From Streptomyces sp. WAC08241 (GTDB lineage Bacteria; Actinomycetota; Actinomycetes; Streptomycetales; Streptomycetaceae), in NCBI GenBank assembly GCA_007858575.1, contig CP042279.1, forward strand, positions 2,790,001-2,854,000: 64,000 nucleotides of DNA, read 5' to 3'. This document shows positions 8,608-19,598 of this stretch, one piece after another (the stretch's first letter is position 1; each line of letters starts with the position of its first letter). Under the pieces are notes generated by a model. The model saw only the letters and a program-made list of their open reading frames with translations. It was not told where the DNA came from and made no database searches. A program made the translations under genes and the position numbers.

Positions 8608-11047
8608 GTGACGACGTCCATCGAAGCAAGGATCGCCGAGGAACTCGGCGTACGCGAGCGACAGGTGAGGGCAGCCGTCGAGCTCCTCGACGGCGGTTCG
8701 ACCGTGCCGTTCATCGCGCGCTACCGCAAGGAAGCGACCGAGATGCTCGACGACGCGCAGCTCCGCACCCTGGAGGAGCGGCTGCGCTACCTGCGCGAAC
8801 TGGAGGACCGCCGGTCGGCCGTCCTCGACTCGGTCCGCGAGCAGGGCAAGCTGACGGAGGACCTGGAGGCCCGGATCCTGGGCGCCGACACCAAGGCGCG
8901 CCTGGAGGACATCTACCTGCCCTTCAAGCCGAAGCGCCGGACCAAGGCGCAGATCGCCCGCGAGGCCGGTCTGGAGCCGCTGGCGGAGGGGCTGCTCGCG
9001 GACCCGTCCGTGGAGCCGTCGGCCGCCGCGGCGGCCTTCGTGGACGCCGACAAGGGGTCGCGGACGCGGCGGCGGCCCTGGAGGGCGCGCGGGCGATCCT
9101 CGCGGAGAAGTTCTCCGAGGACGCCGACCTCATCGGCGAGCTGCGCGAGCGCATGTGGGGCCGGGGCCGTCTGGTGGCGAAGGTGCGGGACGGCAAGGGC
9201 GACAGCAAGGAGGGCCGGGGGCGAAGTTCGCCGACTACTTCGACTTCGCCGAGCCGTTCACGGCGCTGCCCTCGCACCGGGTGCTCGCCATGCTGCGCGG
9301 CGAGAAGGAGGACGTGCTCGCCCTGGACCTGGAGCCGGAGGAGCCCGTCGAGGGCCCTTCCTCGTACGAGGGGATCGTCGCGCACCGCTTCGGCGTGGCC
9401 GACCGGGGGCGCCCCGGGGACAAGTGGCTCCGGGACACCGTCCGCTGGGCCTGGCGGACCCGGATCCTGGTGCACCTCGGGATCGACCTGCGGCTGCGGC
9501 TGCGGACGGCCGCCGAGGACGAGGCCGTGCGGGTCTTCGCGGCGAACCTGCGGGACCTGCTGCTCGCCGCGCCGGCCGGCACCCGGGCGACCCTGGGCCT
9601 CGACCCCGGTTTCCGGACGGGCGTGAAGGTCGCCGTCGTGGACGCGACCGGCAAGGTCGTCGCCACCGACACGATCCACCCCCACGTCCCGGCGAACAAG
9701 TGGGACCAGGCCCTGGCGACCCTCGCGCGGCTCGCGAAGGAGCACGCGGTCGAGCTGGTCGCGATCGGCAACGGCACGGCCTCCCGCGAGACCGACAGGC
9801 TGGCGGCCGAACTCGTCGCCGGGCACCCCGAGCTGAACCTGACCAAGGTGATGGTCTCGGAGGCCGGCGCCTCGGTCTACTCGGCCTCCGCGTTCGCCTC
9901 GCAGGAACTCCCGGGCCTGGACGTGTCGTTGCGCGGCGCCGTCTCCATCGCCCGGCGGCTCCAGGACCCGCTGGCGGAGCTGGTGAAGATCGACCCGAAG
10001 TCGATCGGCGTCGGCCAGTACCAGCACGACCTGGCCGAGGTGAAGCTCGCGCTCGCTCGACGCGGTGGTCGAGGACTGTGTGAACGGCGTCGGCGTGGAC
10101 GTGAACACCGCCTCCGCGCCGCTCCTCTCGCGCGTCTCGGGCATCAGCTCCGGCCTCGCGGAGAACATCGTGGCGCACCGGGACGCCCACGGGCCCTTCC
10201 GCTCCCGCCGGGCGCTCAAGGACGTGGCGCGGCTCGGCCCGAAGGCGTACGAGCAGTGCGCGGGCTTCCTGCGCATCCGGGGCGGCGACGACCCGCTGGA
10301 CGCCTCCTCCGTGCACCCGGAGGCGTACCCGGTGGTGCGCCGGATGGCGAAGACGACCGGCGGCGAGGTCGCGTCGCTGATCGGCGACACCGGCACGCTG
10401 CGCTCGCTGCGGGCGGACGACTTCGTCGACGAGACCTTCGGTCTGCCGACGGTGACGGACATCCTGCGCGAGCTGGAGAAGCCGGGCCGCGACCCGCGTC
10501 CGGCGTTCCGGACGGCCACCTTCAAGGAGGGCGTCGAGAAGATCGGCGACCTGGCGTCCGGGATGGTCCTGGAGGGCGTCGTCACCAACGTGGCGGCGTT
10601 CGGGGCGTTCGTGGACATCGGCGTGCACCAGGACGGCCTGGTGCACGTGTCCGCGATGTCGAAGACCTTCGTGAAGGACCCGCGCGACGTGGTGAAGCCC
10701 GGCGACGTGGTCAAGGTGAAGGTCCTGGACGTGGACGTGCCGCGCAAGCGGATCTCGCTGACGCTGCGGCTCGACGACGAGCCGGGCGCGGACGCGGCGG
10801 GCGGCGCGGGCGGCCGCGGCCGGGGCGAGCGCGGCGACCGGGGCGAGCGCTCGGCCGGCCGCCGCAGCAGCGGCAGGGCGGCGGTAGTGGTGGCGGCGGT
10901 GGCCGCCGGGCCGAGCGCGACGGCCAGGGCGGCCGGGGCGGTGGCGGCCGGGACCGGGGCGCGGCCCCGGCGCCCGCCAACAGCGCCATGGCCGACGCCC
11001 TCCGCAAGGCGGGCCTGCTGGGCGAGGGCGGCGGCAAGCGCCGATAG
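8608..11047 (+). CDS. tex: Tex-family transcription accessory / RNA-binding protein
   Basis: About 813 residues with the full Tex layout. The N-terminal helical region contains [19 protein letters not shown]. The YqgF-type RNase H-like domain contains [16 protein letters not shown] and [10 protein letters not shown]. Then come helix-hairpin-helix motifs ([24 protein letters not shown]) and a C-terminal S1 domain ([20 protein letters not shown]). A long Gly/Arg-rich, probably disordered tail ends in [14 protein letters not shown]. Tex binds nucleic acid at stalled or processing transcription complexes. GTG at 8608 is taken because homologues begin MTTSIE. One-base losses near 9053 and 9217 (G runs), a break near 10055, and one near 10862 in the tail. 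A strong hairpin follows the stop. Confidence 0.9.
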
Positions 11048-11054
11048 CGCCGGG

Positions 11055-11086
11055 GTACGGGAAGGGGCCGCGGTCCCTTCCCGTAC
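11055..11086. terminator. Bidirectional terminator between tex and the leftward HEAT-like gene
   Basis: Perfect 12-bp stem GTACGGGAAGGG / CCCTTCCCGTAC with an 8-base loop, directly between two convergent stops (11047 and 11106). Its position and symmetry suit termination in both directions. Confidence 0.75.
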
Positions 11087-11105
11087 GGGTCCCGCACGGG
11101 CGTCG

Positions 11106-11509
11106 CTACGGCAGGAAGCGCAGGGCCCAGTCGGCGCGGTGGGCGACGGCGAGGTCGTCGTCCTCCGTCAGGGGCCGGAGGAGGGCCTCGGCCTGCTTCG
11201 GGTCCGCCTGGACGAGGTCGACGATCTCGGCGGCCAGGCCGTCCTGGTCGTCGCCGAGGTCGACGGCGGAGGCCCGCACCAGGACCGGGAGGCCGCCGGT
11301 GCCGCCGATGCCCGCGACGACGCCGCCGAGCAGCTCGCGGGCGTACCCGTTGCGCTCTCGACCGCCCGGCCGAGCTCGGCCTCCAGGCGCGGCAGCAGCT
11401 CCGGGCCGCCCGTCGCCGCGATCTCGTCGGCGAGGTCGATCGTCGCGTCGACGTCCGCGTCGAGGTCGTCCAGCATCGCGAGGAGCCGGGTGATGCCGTC
11501 GTCGGTCAT
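11106..11509 (-). CDS. Hypothetical protein, possible HEAT-like repeat protein
   Basis: About 134 residues, acidic and helical. Segments such as [32 protein letters not shown] and the C-terminal [28 protein letters not shown] suggest paired amphipathic helices, but no catalytic motif is visible. ATG at 11509 is preceded by AGGAGG. The frame breaks near 11358, where a G/C stretch is one base short; restored, the protein reads through to the TAG at 11106. I do not recognise a specific family. Confidence 0.6.
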
Positions 11510-11639
11510 GTGGTGCCTCCTGAAGAGTGCCGTCCGCGGGGACGGGGCCGGCCGCGCCCCGCGGAGAGCCGTCGTGCGTACAGTTCACGGCCCGGGTCGC
11601 GCCCGTGCAGGCGGGCGGCCCGGGCCGGGCCGGGGTGTC

Positions 11640-13276
11640 TCAGAGTTCGGTGACCTTGCCGTCCGCGACCTCGACGCGGCGGGTGGTGCGGACGGCGTCG
11701 AGCATGCGCCGGTCGTGGGTGACGAGCAGCAGCGTGCCGGTGTACGAGTCGAGGGCGGACTCGAGCTGTTCGATCGCCGGGAGGTCCAGGTGGTTGGTCG
11801 GCTCGTCGAGGACCAGCAGGTTCACGCCCCGGCCCTGGAGCAGCGCGAGCGCGGCCCGGGTCCGCTCGCCCGGCGAGAGCGTGGTGGCGGGCCGCAGCAC
11901 GTGGACGGCCTTCAGGCCGAACTTGGCGAGCAGGGTCCTGACCTCGGCGGGCTCGGTGTCGGGCACGGCCGCGCAGAACGCCTCCAGGAGGGTCTCGGTG
12001 CCGTGGAAGAGCTTGCGGGCCTGGTCGACCTCGCCGACGACGACGCCCGGGCCGAGCGACGCGTCGCCCGAGTCCAGCGGGAGGCGGCCGAGGAGGGCGG
12101 CGAGCAGGGTCGACTTCCCGGCGCCGTTGGCACCGGTGACGGCGACCCGGTCGGCCCAGTCGATCTGGAGGGTGACGGGGCCGAAGGAGAAGTCGCCGCG
12201 GCGCACCTCGGCCTCGCGCAGGGTCGCCACGACCGAGCCGGAGCGCGGGGCGGCGGCGATCTCCATGCGCAGCTCCCACTCCTTGCGGGGCTCCTCGACG
12301 ACGTCGAGGCGCTCGATCATGCGCTGGGTCTGCCGGGCCTTCGCGGCCTGCTTCTCGCTGGCCTCGCTGCGGGCGTTGCGGCCGAGCTTGTCGCCGTCGG
12401 TGGCCTTGCGGCGGGCGTTCCGGACGCCCTTGTCCATCCAGGACCGCTGCATGTGGCCGCGCGCTTCCAGGGCCGCCTTCCTCCCGGCGTACTCCTCGAA
12501 CTCCTCGCGCGCGTGGCGCCGGGCGGTCTCCCGCTCCTCCAGGTAGGCCTCGCAACCGCCGCCGTACAGGGTGATCTGCTGCTGGGCGAGGTCGAGTTCG
12601 AGGACCTTGGTGACGGTGCGGGCGAGGAACTCGCGGTCGTGGCTGACGACGACCGTCCCGGCGCGCAGCCCCTTCACGAAGGCCTCCAGGCGCTCCAGGC
12701 CTTCGAGGTCCAGGTCGTTGGTGGGCTCGTCGAGCAGGAAGACGTCATAGCGGGAGAGGAGGAGGGAGGCGAGGCCGGCGCGGGCGGCCTGGCCGCCGGA
12801 GAGGGAGGTCATCGGCTGGTCGAGGCCGACGGTGAGCCCGAGGGAGCCTGCGACCTCCTCGGCGCGCTCGTCGAGGTCGGCGCCGCCGAGGTCCAGCCAG
12901 CGCTCCAGGCTGACGGCGTACGCGTCGTCGGCGCCGGGGTGCCGTCGACGAGGCCCTGGGTGGCCTCGTCCATCGCGCTCTGGGCGGCGGCGACGCCGGT
13001 GCGCCGGGCGAGGAACTCCCGCACGGTCTCGCCCGCGCGCCGCTCGGGCTCCTGCGGGAGGTGGCCGACGGAGGCGGTGGGCGGGGAGAGCTTCAGCTCG
13101 CCCTCCTCCGGGGCGTCGAGCCCGGCGAGCAGCCGCAGCAGGGTCGACTTGCCGGCGCCGTTGACGCCGACGAGGCCGATGACGTCGCCGGGGGCGACGA
13201 CGAGGTCGAGCTGGGCGAAGAGGGTGCGCTCGCCGTGGCCGGCGGCGAGGTCCTTGGCGACGAGGGTTGCAGTCAT
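11640..13276 (-). CDS. ABC-F family ATPase (ribosome-associated type)
   Basis: About 545 residues, two ATP-binding cassettes and no membrane segment, as in ABC-F proteins that act on the ribosome E site (translation factors or antibiotic resistance). First cassette: Walker [18 protein letters not shown], signature [19 protein letters not shown], Walker [17 protein letters not shown] charged linker follows ([20 protein letters not shown] to [13 protein letters not shown]), the expected interdomain arm. Second cassette: Walker [18 protein letters not shown], signature [13 protein letters not shown], Walker [19 protein letters not shown] at 13276. One break near 12948 (CGGGGTGCCG), between the first Walker A and signature. 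It has a distinct paralogue at 35017-36656. Confidence 0.9.
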
Positions 13277-13392
13277 CAGGGGACGAATCCTAGGCGACGG
13301 GAGGAACCGTCTGGGGTCCCGGGGCGCGGTGGGGCGGGGGCGGGCGGGGCCAGGGGTGCGGGCAGAGGCCGGGGACGCGGCGGAGGCCCGGG

Positions 13393-13865
13393 TCAGCTGC
13401 GGGAGGCGCCCGCCGGGACGGGGACGGTCCCGGGCCGGGTCCCGTCGAGGAGCCGGAGGAGCACGGCCCGGTGGGTGGGGCCGGAAGCGGTAGGGGCCGG
13501 TACCGGGGTAGCCGTCGCGCGCGAGGTCCACGGCGGGGCCGGTCCACCAGGCGAAGTCGCGCCAGACGACGTCGTCGCCGTCGCGCTCCACGACGGCCGT
13601 GACGGCTCCGCAGCCGGGGTCGTCGCAGTCGGGGCAGGAGTGGATCACGTACCGGCCGCCCGGGAGGCCGTGGTCGCCGGCGTCGAGGAGGCGGCGGACG
13701 TGCTCGGCCCGGAGGACGGGCGGGAGGTCCGACGCCAGGGGGAGACGGTGTCCGCGCCGTCGGCCCCGTCGAGCCGGTGGAGCAGCGGCCTGCCGCCGAC
13801 CAGGAGGTCGGTGGGGCGGGGTCGGTCGCGGGGGTCAGGTCGAGGCTGGTGTACGCGGACGGCAT
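13393..13865 (-). CDS. Hypothetical protein of a Streptomyces-specific family
   Basis: About 157 residues, beginning [12 protein letters not shown] and containing a C-x2-C-x4-C cluster ([20 protein letters not shown]) followed by VWRDFAW, then ending PVPAGASRS at TGA 13393. I recall similar proteins from other Streptomyces, sometimes labelled oxidoreductase without evidence. The Cys cluster could bind a metal. The frame is broken in at least three places (near 13465, 13745 and 13818), so exact residues are unreliable. ATG at 13865. Confidence 0.55.
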
Positions 13866-13977
13866 GCTTCGAGTATTTCCCGCGGAGCGGCCCGTTCCAT
13901 GGCTGATCCGTCCTGGAAATGTCCCGGTCCGGGTACGGACGCCGCTCCTGGTCCGCGAACCACCGGGTCGAACGGCC

Positions 13978-14017
13978 GCGGGGCGGTCGCCGGCCTTTCG
14001 GTCGGCGACCGCCCCGC
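13978..14017 (-). terminator. Strong terminator after the exported small protein
   Basis: Perfect 15-bp stem GCGGGGCGGTCGCCG / CGGCGACCGCCCCGC with a 10-base loop containing CTTTCGG. It lies 7 bases beyond the leftward TAA stop at 14025. No U tract, as typical for high-GC actinobacteria. Confidence 0.8.
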
Positions 14018-14024
14018 GCGAGTG

Positions 14025-14324
14025 TTACTTGCCGAACGGCGGGCGGCTGCTGTTGTCCGCGTCGGCGCACTGCTTGGCGCGCTTCTCCAGGGCGGCGGCC
14101 TTGGCGAGGGCCTTCTTGGCCTCCGTCGTGGCGCCGAGGCGCTTGAGCTTGGCGGCGCGGTCGCGCTCCTTGCGGGCGTCGGCCTTCAGCTTGCTGACGT
14201 TGCAGGTGTAGGCGGCCGCCGCGGGCTCGGCGGTCACCGTCTGGCCGGCCAGCACACCGCCGGCCAGCAGCATGGTGGCGAGCAGGGCCGGCAGGACGCG
14301 GCGCGCGGTCTGGGTGGGGCGCAT
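14025..14324 (-). CDS. Small secreted protein
   Basis: 99 residues. ATG at 14324 with GGAG 8 bases upstream is preferred over a longer in-frame start. A Sec signal peptide (RRVLPALLATMLLAGGVLAG) is followed by AEPAAAA as likely cleavage region. The mature part is short and highly charged, alternating Lys, Arg, Asp and Ala (KLKADARKERDRAAKLKRLG, KALAKAAALEKRAKQCADA), consistent with one long amphipathic helix, with two cysteines (TCNVS and KQCAD) that could form a disulfide. No family recognised. It is one of the few frames here with no break. Confidence 0.75.
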   Translation of the reverse strand: MRPTQTARRVLPALLATMLLAGGVLAGQTVTAEPAAAAYTCNVSKLKADARKERDRAAKLKRLGATTEAKKALAKAAALEKRAKQCADADNSSRPPFGK

Positions 14325-14441
14325 GGCGTTTCTCCAACTCCCGGGCCGGGAAGACCCGTTCGAGGCATGGTCAGTACCGGCAGGTAACTTTACCTCGGCA
14401 AACATCGGCATCGCGCCAGGGGTCCGGGGCCCACAGGGTCG

Positions 14442-15751
14442 TCAACACTCCTCCACAGGACTCCCACTGACGAGGTGGTAGGCGGCCCGTCCGTCGAGCA
14501 GCAGGGGGACGAGCGCGCGCTGCGACTGCCGCAGCGGTACGAACGCCCCGCTCCCTCCCGCCGTACGGTGACGCCGTGCAGGGCGAGTTCGTCCCCGGCC
14601 TCGGCGTACTGCGCGGCGTCCAGGCGGTAGCCGCAGGGCGGGTCGGCCAGGATCTCCTCCGGCTCCGGCGGGTCGTTGTCGGCGCCACCGAGGAAGACCG
14701 GGCCCCGGTCGGCGAGGCCGGTGAGCCGGGCACGGGCGGTGGCCGCCGCCAGCGGGCCGCGCCGCGCGTCGAGGTAGGTGAACATCCCCTTCAGGGCGGC
14801 GTGCTGACTGGCGACCCGGCGCCGGTGGTTGCGGGCCGGGTCGTCCTTCTCGGCCGGGTCGAGCGCGTCCACCCGGGTCTCGACGAGCAGGCCGGCGGCG
14901 TGCTTGATGCCGGCCGTGTTCCGCAGGATCCGCTCCTGGCCGTCGCCCGCGACCTGCCGGACCGGTTCGCCGGTGAGCGGGTCGGTCCAGATGCCGTAGA
15001 TCCCGGTGCTGTACCCGGCTAGTCCGGCGGCCGGGCGGACGTACGTCTCGGAGAGCGTCCGGGACTCGTCGTGGACGTGCGGATCGGCGTCGAGGCTGCG
15101 GGGCCAGAGCGCGAGCAGGTCCTTCTCGTAGTACCGGGGGTGGCGCCGTACTCGTGCAGGTCGTACACGAGGTGGGGGCGGCGGTCGCGGACGACGGCGG
15201 CGATCGCCCGTGCCTCGGCGGTCCGCAGGGCGATGTGGTCGCGGTTGACGTCGACGCCGTCGGCGTTGCCCCGGGTGCTGGCCTCCCGGCCGTCGGGGTT
15301 CGCGGTCGGGACGACCAGGACGGTGGTGCGGTCGAGGAAGCGGCGGGTCTGCGGGTCCCGGGCGAACGCGAGGTCGCGGATCGTGCTCAGACAGGCCTCG
15401 CGGCCGGCGGGCTCGTCGCCGTGCTGGCTGCACACGAGGAGCACGGTCGTGGCGGCCCGGGCCGCGCCGAGTGCGGCGAGGCGGAGCGGGCGGCCCTGGG
15501 CGGTGGTGCCGGTCTCGCGCAGCGACACCCGGTCGCCCGCCCGGTCGACGGCCGCGAGGAAGTCCCGCTCCTCGGCCTCGGTGGTTCACCGGGCGCCCCG
15601 GCTCGTCTCGAAGCCGGTGCGCGGCGGCGGTTGCGCGGGGCGCTGCCGGCGGTCTCGGCGGGGACGGCGACGAGCGGCAGGGCGAGGGCGGCGGCGCCCG
15701 CCAGGAGGGCGAGCGCGCGCCGTGGGCCCCGCCGCGCGGTGGGGGCGTCAT
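14442..15751 (-). CDS. Secreted M14-family zinc carboxypeptidase
   Basis: About 436 residues with an N-terminal export signal. The zinc ligands and catalytic Glu of M14 enzymes are visible: H-x-x-E in [12 protein letters not shown], the second His in VYDLHEYG, and the base Glu in [21 protein letters not shown] and [11 protein letters not shown] are also typical. The start ATG at 15751 overlaps the stop of the upstream S15 peptidase gene (ATGA), implying translational coupling. Breaks occur near 15020-15150, in the signal region and near 14555; restoring them gives an end at TGA 14442 after SGSPVEEC. Likely trims peptides outside the cell together with the S15 enzyme. Confidence 0.85.
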
Positions 15752-17764
15752 CGGGCGGCCCCCGCTCCGGGCAGGCGCGGCCCGGCGACGGCGGCCGGCG
15801 GGACGGATCCGCCCGGCGGCAGGAGGAGGGACGGCGGGGCGGAGAGCGCCGGGGCCGGTCCGCTCGTGGCCCGGACGAAGGCGCCCGCGCCGCCGACCAG
15901 GGCAGCTCGCCCGGGTGCGGGCGAGGTCCAGGGTGAGGGTGGGGGTGGTCGACGGGGGTCGAGCAGGTCCCGGTCGGTGCCGCCGACGATCAGGGCCAGT
16001 CGGTGGCCCGCCGGGACGATGTGGTCGGTGGCGGCGAGGTCCAGGGTGAGGGTGTACGCCCTGCCGGGGGTCAGCGGGCGTCCTTCCGGGGGTCGGCCCA
16101 GGTGCCGAGGTCGGCCCAGCCCCGGCTGACGACCGTGTGCCCGACGTCGGCGGTGCGGGCCGCGGTCTCCTTGTAGCAGGCGCTGTCGCCGAGGGTGCTC
16201 GCGCCCCAGCAGGTGCGCTCGTCGAGGGTGGTGATGCCCTCCCCGCCGCCGCGTAGTCGCGGATGGTGGCGGGGCCGAGGTCGACGAGGACGGCGGAGAG
16301 GTGGGCGGTGACGGTGGTCGGGTTGGCGGTGACCGTCACCCGGGAGGAGCCGGCGATCCGCAGGTCGCGGGAGAGCGGCCGGGTGACGAACCCGGCCTTC
16401 TCGGGGGTCGCGGTGTCGATCCGGGCCGCCCAGTCCAGCTCGCCGAGGGCCGGGTCGTCGGTGAAGGTCGCGGTGGAGCCGGGGGCGGCGGGGCGCGGCC
16501 GAGGACGCCGGGGCTGCCGGCGGCGCCGGGGGCGGGGCGCAGGGTGGTGGTCGCGGTGCCGGTCGGCGGCCAGTGCCGGTCGGTGGTCCAGTGGTCCGGG
16601 GCGCGCTCGACGTCGGCGACGGGCTCGCGGTCGATGCCGTTGTCGTAGCCGAGGAGGTAGTGGTCGAACCAGCGGTGCAGGGTGCGGACCCAGTCGGCGC
16701 GCCGGAAGTCGAAGGGGTCGACGTGACCGGTCTGCGAGAGCCAGACCTTCCGTTCGACGCCGTGGGCGGCGAGGGCGTCCCACCACCGGCCGAACTGCCC
16801 CGCCCGCACGTTGAGGTCCTGGAGTCCGTGCACGGCGAAGACGCTGGCCTTCACCCGGCCGGCGTCCTTGACGTGGTCGCGCTCGCTCCAGGCGGCGGTC
16901 CAGTCGCCGCTGTAGGGGGTGGCGGCGGTGATGCGGTCCTGGACGGCGCCGCAGCGGGCCCGTGCCTCCGGGCTGCCGACGTAGTCGGAGAGCCAGCTCG
17001 GGTTGGCGTCGTAGAGGGGCGCGCCCTGGGAGTGGAAGTAGTCGTACCAGGAGGAGATGGCGCCGATGGGGACGATCGTTTTCAGCCCTTCGACGCCGGT
17101 GGCGGCCACGCCGTTGGCGATGGTGCCGTCCCAGCTCTTGCCGATCATGCCGACGTCGCCGGTGCTCCAGTCGGTGGCGCGGGCCGGGGCCGTGCCGGTG
17201 CGGGTGGTGTAGCCGCGGGCGCGGCCGTTCAGCCAGTCGACGACGGCCTTGGCGGACCGCACGTCGGAGCGCCCGCCGACGTCGTCGCAGCCGTCGGAGC
17301 GGCTGGTCCCGGCGAGGTCGACGGCGACGAAGGCGTAGCCGCGCGGGACGAAGAAGTTGTCGTAGTACAGCGGAAACCGGACCGGTTTCCCGTCCGCGTC
17401 GTACGTCTTTTCTGGCTCTCGTTGCCGCGTCCGCAGCAGGCGTAGTACGGGCTGGCGTCCATGATCACCGGGATCCTGCGGCCGGCCGCGGCGGGTTCCC
17501 GGGGCGGACGACGTCGACGGCGACCCGGTCGGCGCGTCCGTCGCCGTCGCCGTCGAGTCCGGTGTCGACCCAGACGGACTCGCGGACGGCGTCGGCGTAC
17601 GAGTGGACGGGGCGCGACTCGCGCACGGACCCGGCCGCGGGCGCGGCGGGCCCGTCCGGGCGCCGGCCGGGGTGACGAGGGTCGCGAGCAGCGGCCGTGG
17701 CCGCCGCCACGAGGGTTCCGTACGGCGCTCGGGCTCCGCGGGTGATCCGCTTTCGCATCGGCAT
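15748..17764 (-). CDS. Xaa-Pro dipeptidyl-peptidase, S15 / CocE family, exported
   Basis: About 672 residues. N-terminal export signal ([12 protein letters not shown] region), then the S15 alpha/beta-hydrolase domain with the nucleophile in [13 protein letters not shown]. The catalytic Asp and His regions are [13 protein letters not shown] and [13 protein letters not shown]. The C-terminal jelly-roll domain includes [13 protein letters not shown] and [15 protein letters not shown]. It would release Xaa-Pro dipeptides from extracellular peptides. Stop at 15748 overlaps the carboxypeptidase start by 4 bases. Breaks near 17410-17460, 17505, 17670, 16500, 16245 and 15900; the beta domain is spread over three frames. 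Start 17764 or 17758 not settled. Confidence 0.85.
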
Positions 17765-17988
17765 GGGCGGGAACGTACCCCGGTCAACTCCCGTGCAAAA
17801 GAGCGCCGGAGGGAATCAGGGTCCATTCGGGGGATCCCGTGGGTGGAGGGGTTCGTGTCGGCCGAATGGCGATCGTGTGACAGGAGGTCCTCTGGACGTG
17901 ACGGTCCGTCGGGGCGCTGAATAGGGTCCTCGCTAAGGACTGACGACCACCCGCGCGTCTTACGTTTCTTATGACTTGGGGAGCACCT

Positions 17989-19560
17989 GTGCACCGCAGA
18001 ATCATCGTTCCGAGCGCCCTCGCGGCCTCCCCTGCTGCTGGCGATCCCGGCATCGGCGGCCGACTTCACCCCTGGGGCCCCGGGCATCGGCGACTCCTAC
18101 TACCCGGCCAGCGGCAACGGCGGCTACGACGTCTCGCACTACGACCTGCGCCTGAGGTACCAGCCCGCCACGGACCTCCTGGAGGGCACGGCGACGATAC
18201 TCGCCACCACCAAGCAGAACCTGTCCCGGTTCAACCTCGACCTCGGTCTGAAGGTCAGCGAGGTCCGGGTGAACGGCCGGGTCGCGAAGTTCACCGCTTC
18301 GGGCGACCACGAGCTGGAGGTCACCCCGGCCGTCCCGCTGGAGAAGAACAAGGAGATCTCGGTGGTCGTCGCTACGCGGGCAAGCCCTCCGAGTTCAAGG
18401 TGGACGGCTGGTCGGCCTGGGCCCGCACCCCGGACGGCGGCGTCGCCGCGCAGGAGCCGGACTCGGCCGTGTGGTGGTTCCCGTCCAACGACCACCCGCT
18501 GGACAAGGCCACCTTCGACGTCTCGGTCTCGGTGCCGGCCGGTCACCAGGCCATCAGCAACGGCGTGTTGCAGTCGCAGTCCACGTCGCTGGGCTGGACC
18601 CGCTTCAACTGGCGCTCCGACAAGCCGCAGGCGACCTATCTGGCGACGCTCGCCGTCGGCAAGTTCGACATCACGACGGACCGGACCGCGAACGGCCTGC
18701 CGGTCCTCAACGCGTACAGCAAGGACCTGGGCGCCAACGCGGGCGCGGCGCGCGCCTCCATCGAGCGCACGACCGAGGTGGCGGAGTGGCTGGAGTCGGT
18801 CTTCGGGCCGTACCCCTTCAACGCGCTCGGCGGTTACGTGCCCAATGTGACCAGCGGTTTCGCCCTGGAGACGCAGACCCGGCCGTTCTACAGCCCGCGG
18901 CAGTTCGCCAACGGCGCGAACGTGTCGGTGGTCGTCCACGAGCTGGCGCACCAGTGGTACGGCGACAGCGTGTCCGTCCGGGACTGGAAGGACATCTGGA
19001 TCAACGAGGGCTTCGCCCGCTACAGCCAGTGGCTGTGGTCGGAGAAGGAGGGCGAGGGCACGGCCCAGGAGCTGGCGGACTACGTGTACGCGCTGCGGGG
19101 TGCCGACGACCCGTTCTGGACGGTGAAGCCGGGTGACCCGGGCGCGGAGAACCAGTTCCACGGCGCCGTCTACGACCGGGGCGCGCTGGCGCTCCAGGCG
19201 CTGCGCAACGAGGTCGGGGACGAGGACTTCTTCGCGATCCTGAAGGGCTGGCCGAAGCAGTTCGCGTACGGCAACGCGCGGGTGGCCGACTTCGTGCGGT
19301 ACGCGGAGCGGGTCTCCGGCGAGCCGCTGGCCGAGCTGTTCGACACCTGGCTGTACGAGCCGTCGAAGCCGGCCGCTCCGGCGGCGGCCGACGCCGGCCT
19401 CTCCGCCCCGACGGCCGCGAAGGCCGGGGCGGCGGCGACGGCCCGGGCGGGCGCGGCGGCCGCCGCGAAGCCGGTGCGGCCGAAGTCGTGGAAGAAGATC
19501 GCGGCGACGAACACGATCCACGACCACGAGCGCGGCCACGAGGGCCACGGCGGTCACTGA
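17989..19560 (+). CDS. Secreted M1-family metallopeptidase
   Basis: About 523 residues. GTG at 17989 is chosen because GGGGAG lies 5 bases before it. A signal peptide follows (SALAAS...IPASAADF) and then the M1 beta-domain (YYPASGNGGYDVSHYDLRL). The zinc site is HELAHQWYGD with the third ligand in WINEGFARYSQ, the classic HExxH-x18-E. The exopeptidase motif appears as an altered region (FALETQTRPFY). The C-terminus is an Ala-rich linker and a His-rich tail (HDHERGHEGHGGH), unusual and possibly metal-binding. Breaks near 18030 (signal peptide) and 18374. Divergent from the S15/M14 pair, making a small extracellular peptide-degradation group. Confidence 0.88.
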   Translation: MHRRIIVPSALAASPAAGDPGIGGRLHPWGPGHRRLLLPGQRQRRLRRLALRPAPEVPARHGPPGGHGDDTRHHQAEPVPVQPRPRSEGQRGPGERPGREVHRFGRPRAGGHPGRPAGEEQGDLGGRRYAGKPSEFKVDGWSAWARTPDGGVAAQEPDSAVWWFPSNDHPLDKATFDVSVSVPAGHQAISNGVLQSQSTSLGWTRFNWRSDKPQATYLATLAVGKFDITTDRTANGLPVLNAYSKDLGANAGAARASIERTTEVAEWLESVFGPYPFNALGGYVPNVTSGFALETQTRPFYSPRQFANGANVSVVVHELAHQWYGDSVSVRDWKDIWINEGFARYSQWLWSEKEGEGTAQELADYVYALRGADDPFWTVKPGDPGAENQFHGAVYDRGALALQALRNEVGDEDFFAILKGWPKQFAYGNARVADFVRYAERVSGEPLAELFDTWLYEPSKPAAPAAADAGLSAPTAAKAGAAATARAGAAAAAKPVRPKSWKKIAATNTIHDHERGHEGHGGH

Positions 19561-19598
19561 GCCGTACCGCGTCCCTGGAGTGGGCCCGGGGCCGTCCG

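Noticed and set aside
11048..13493. Rightward open frame continuing from the end of tex, over 800 codons
   Set aside because: It runs antisense to the ABC-F gene, whose Walker motifs are clear on the other strand. GC-rich codon bias keeps the opposite frame open; no family sequence is present.
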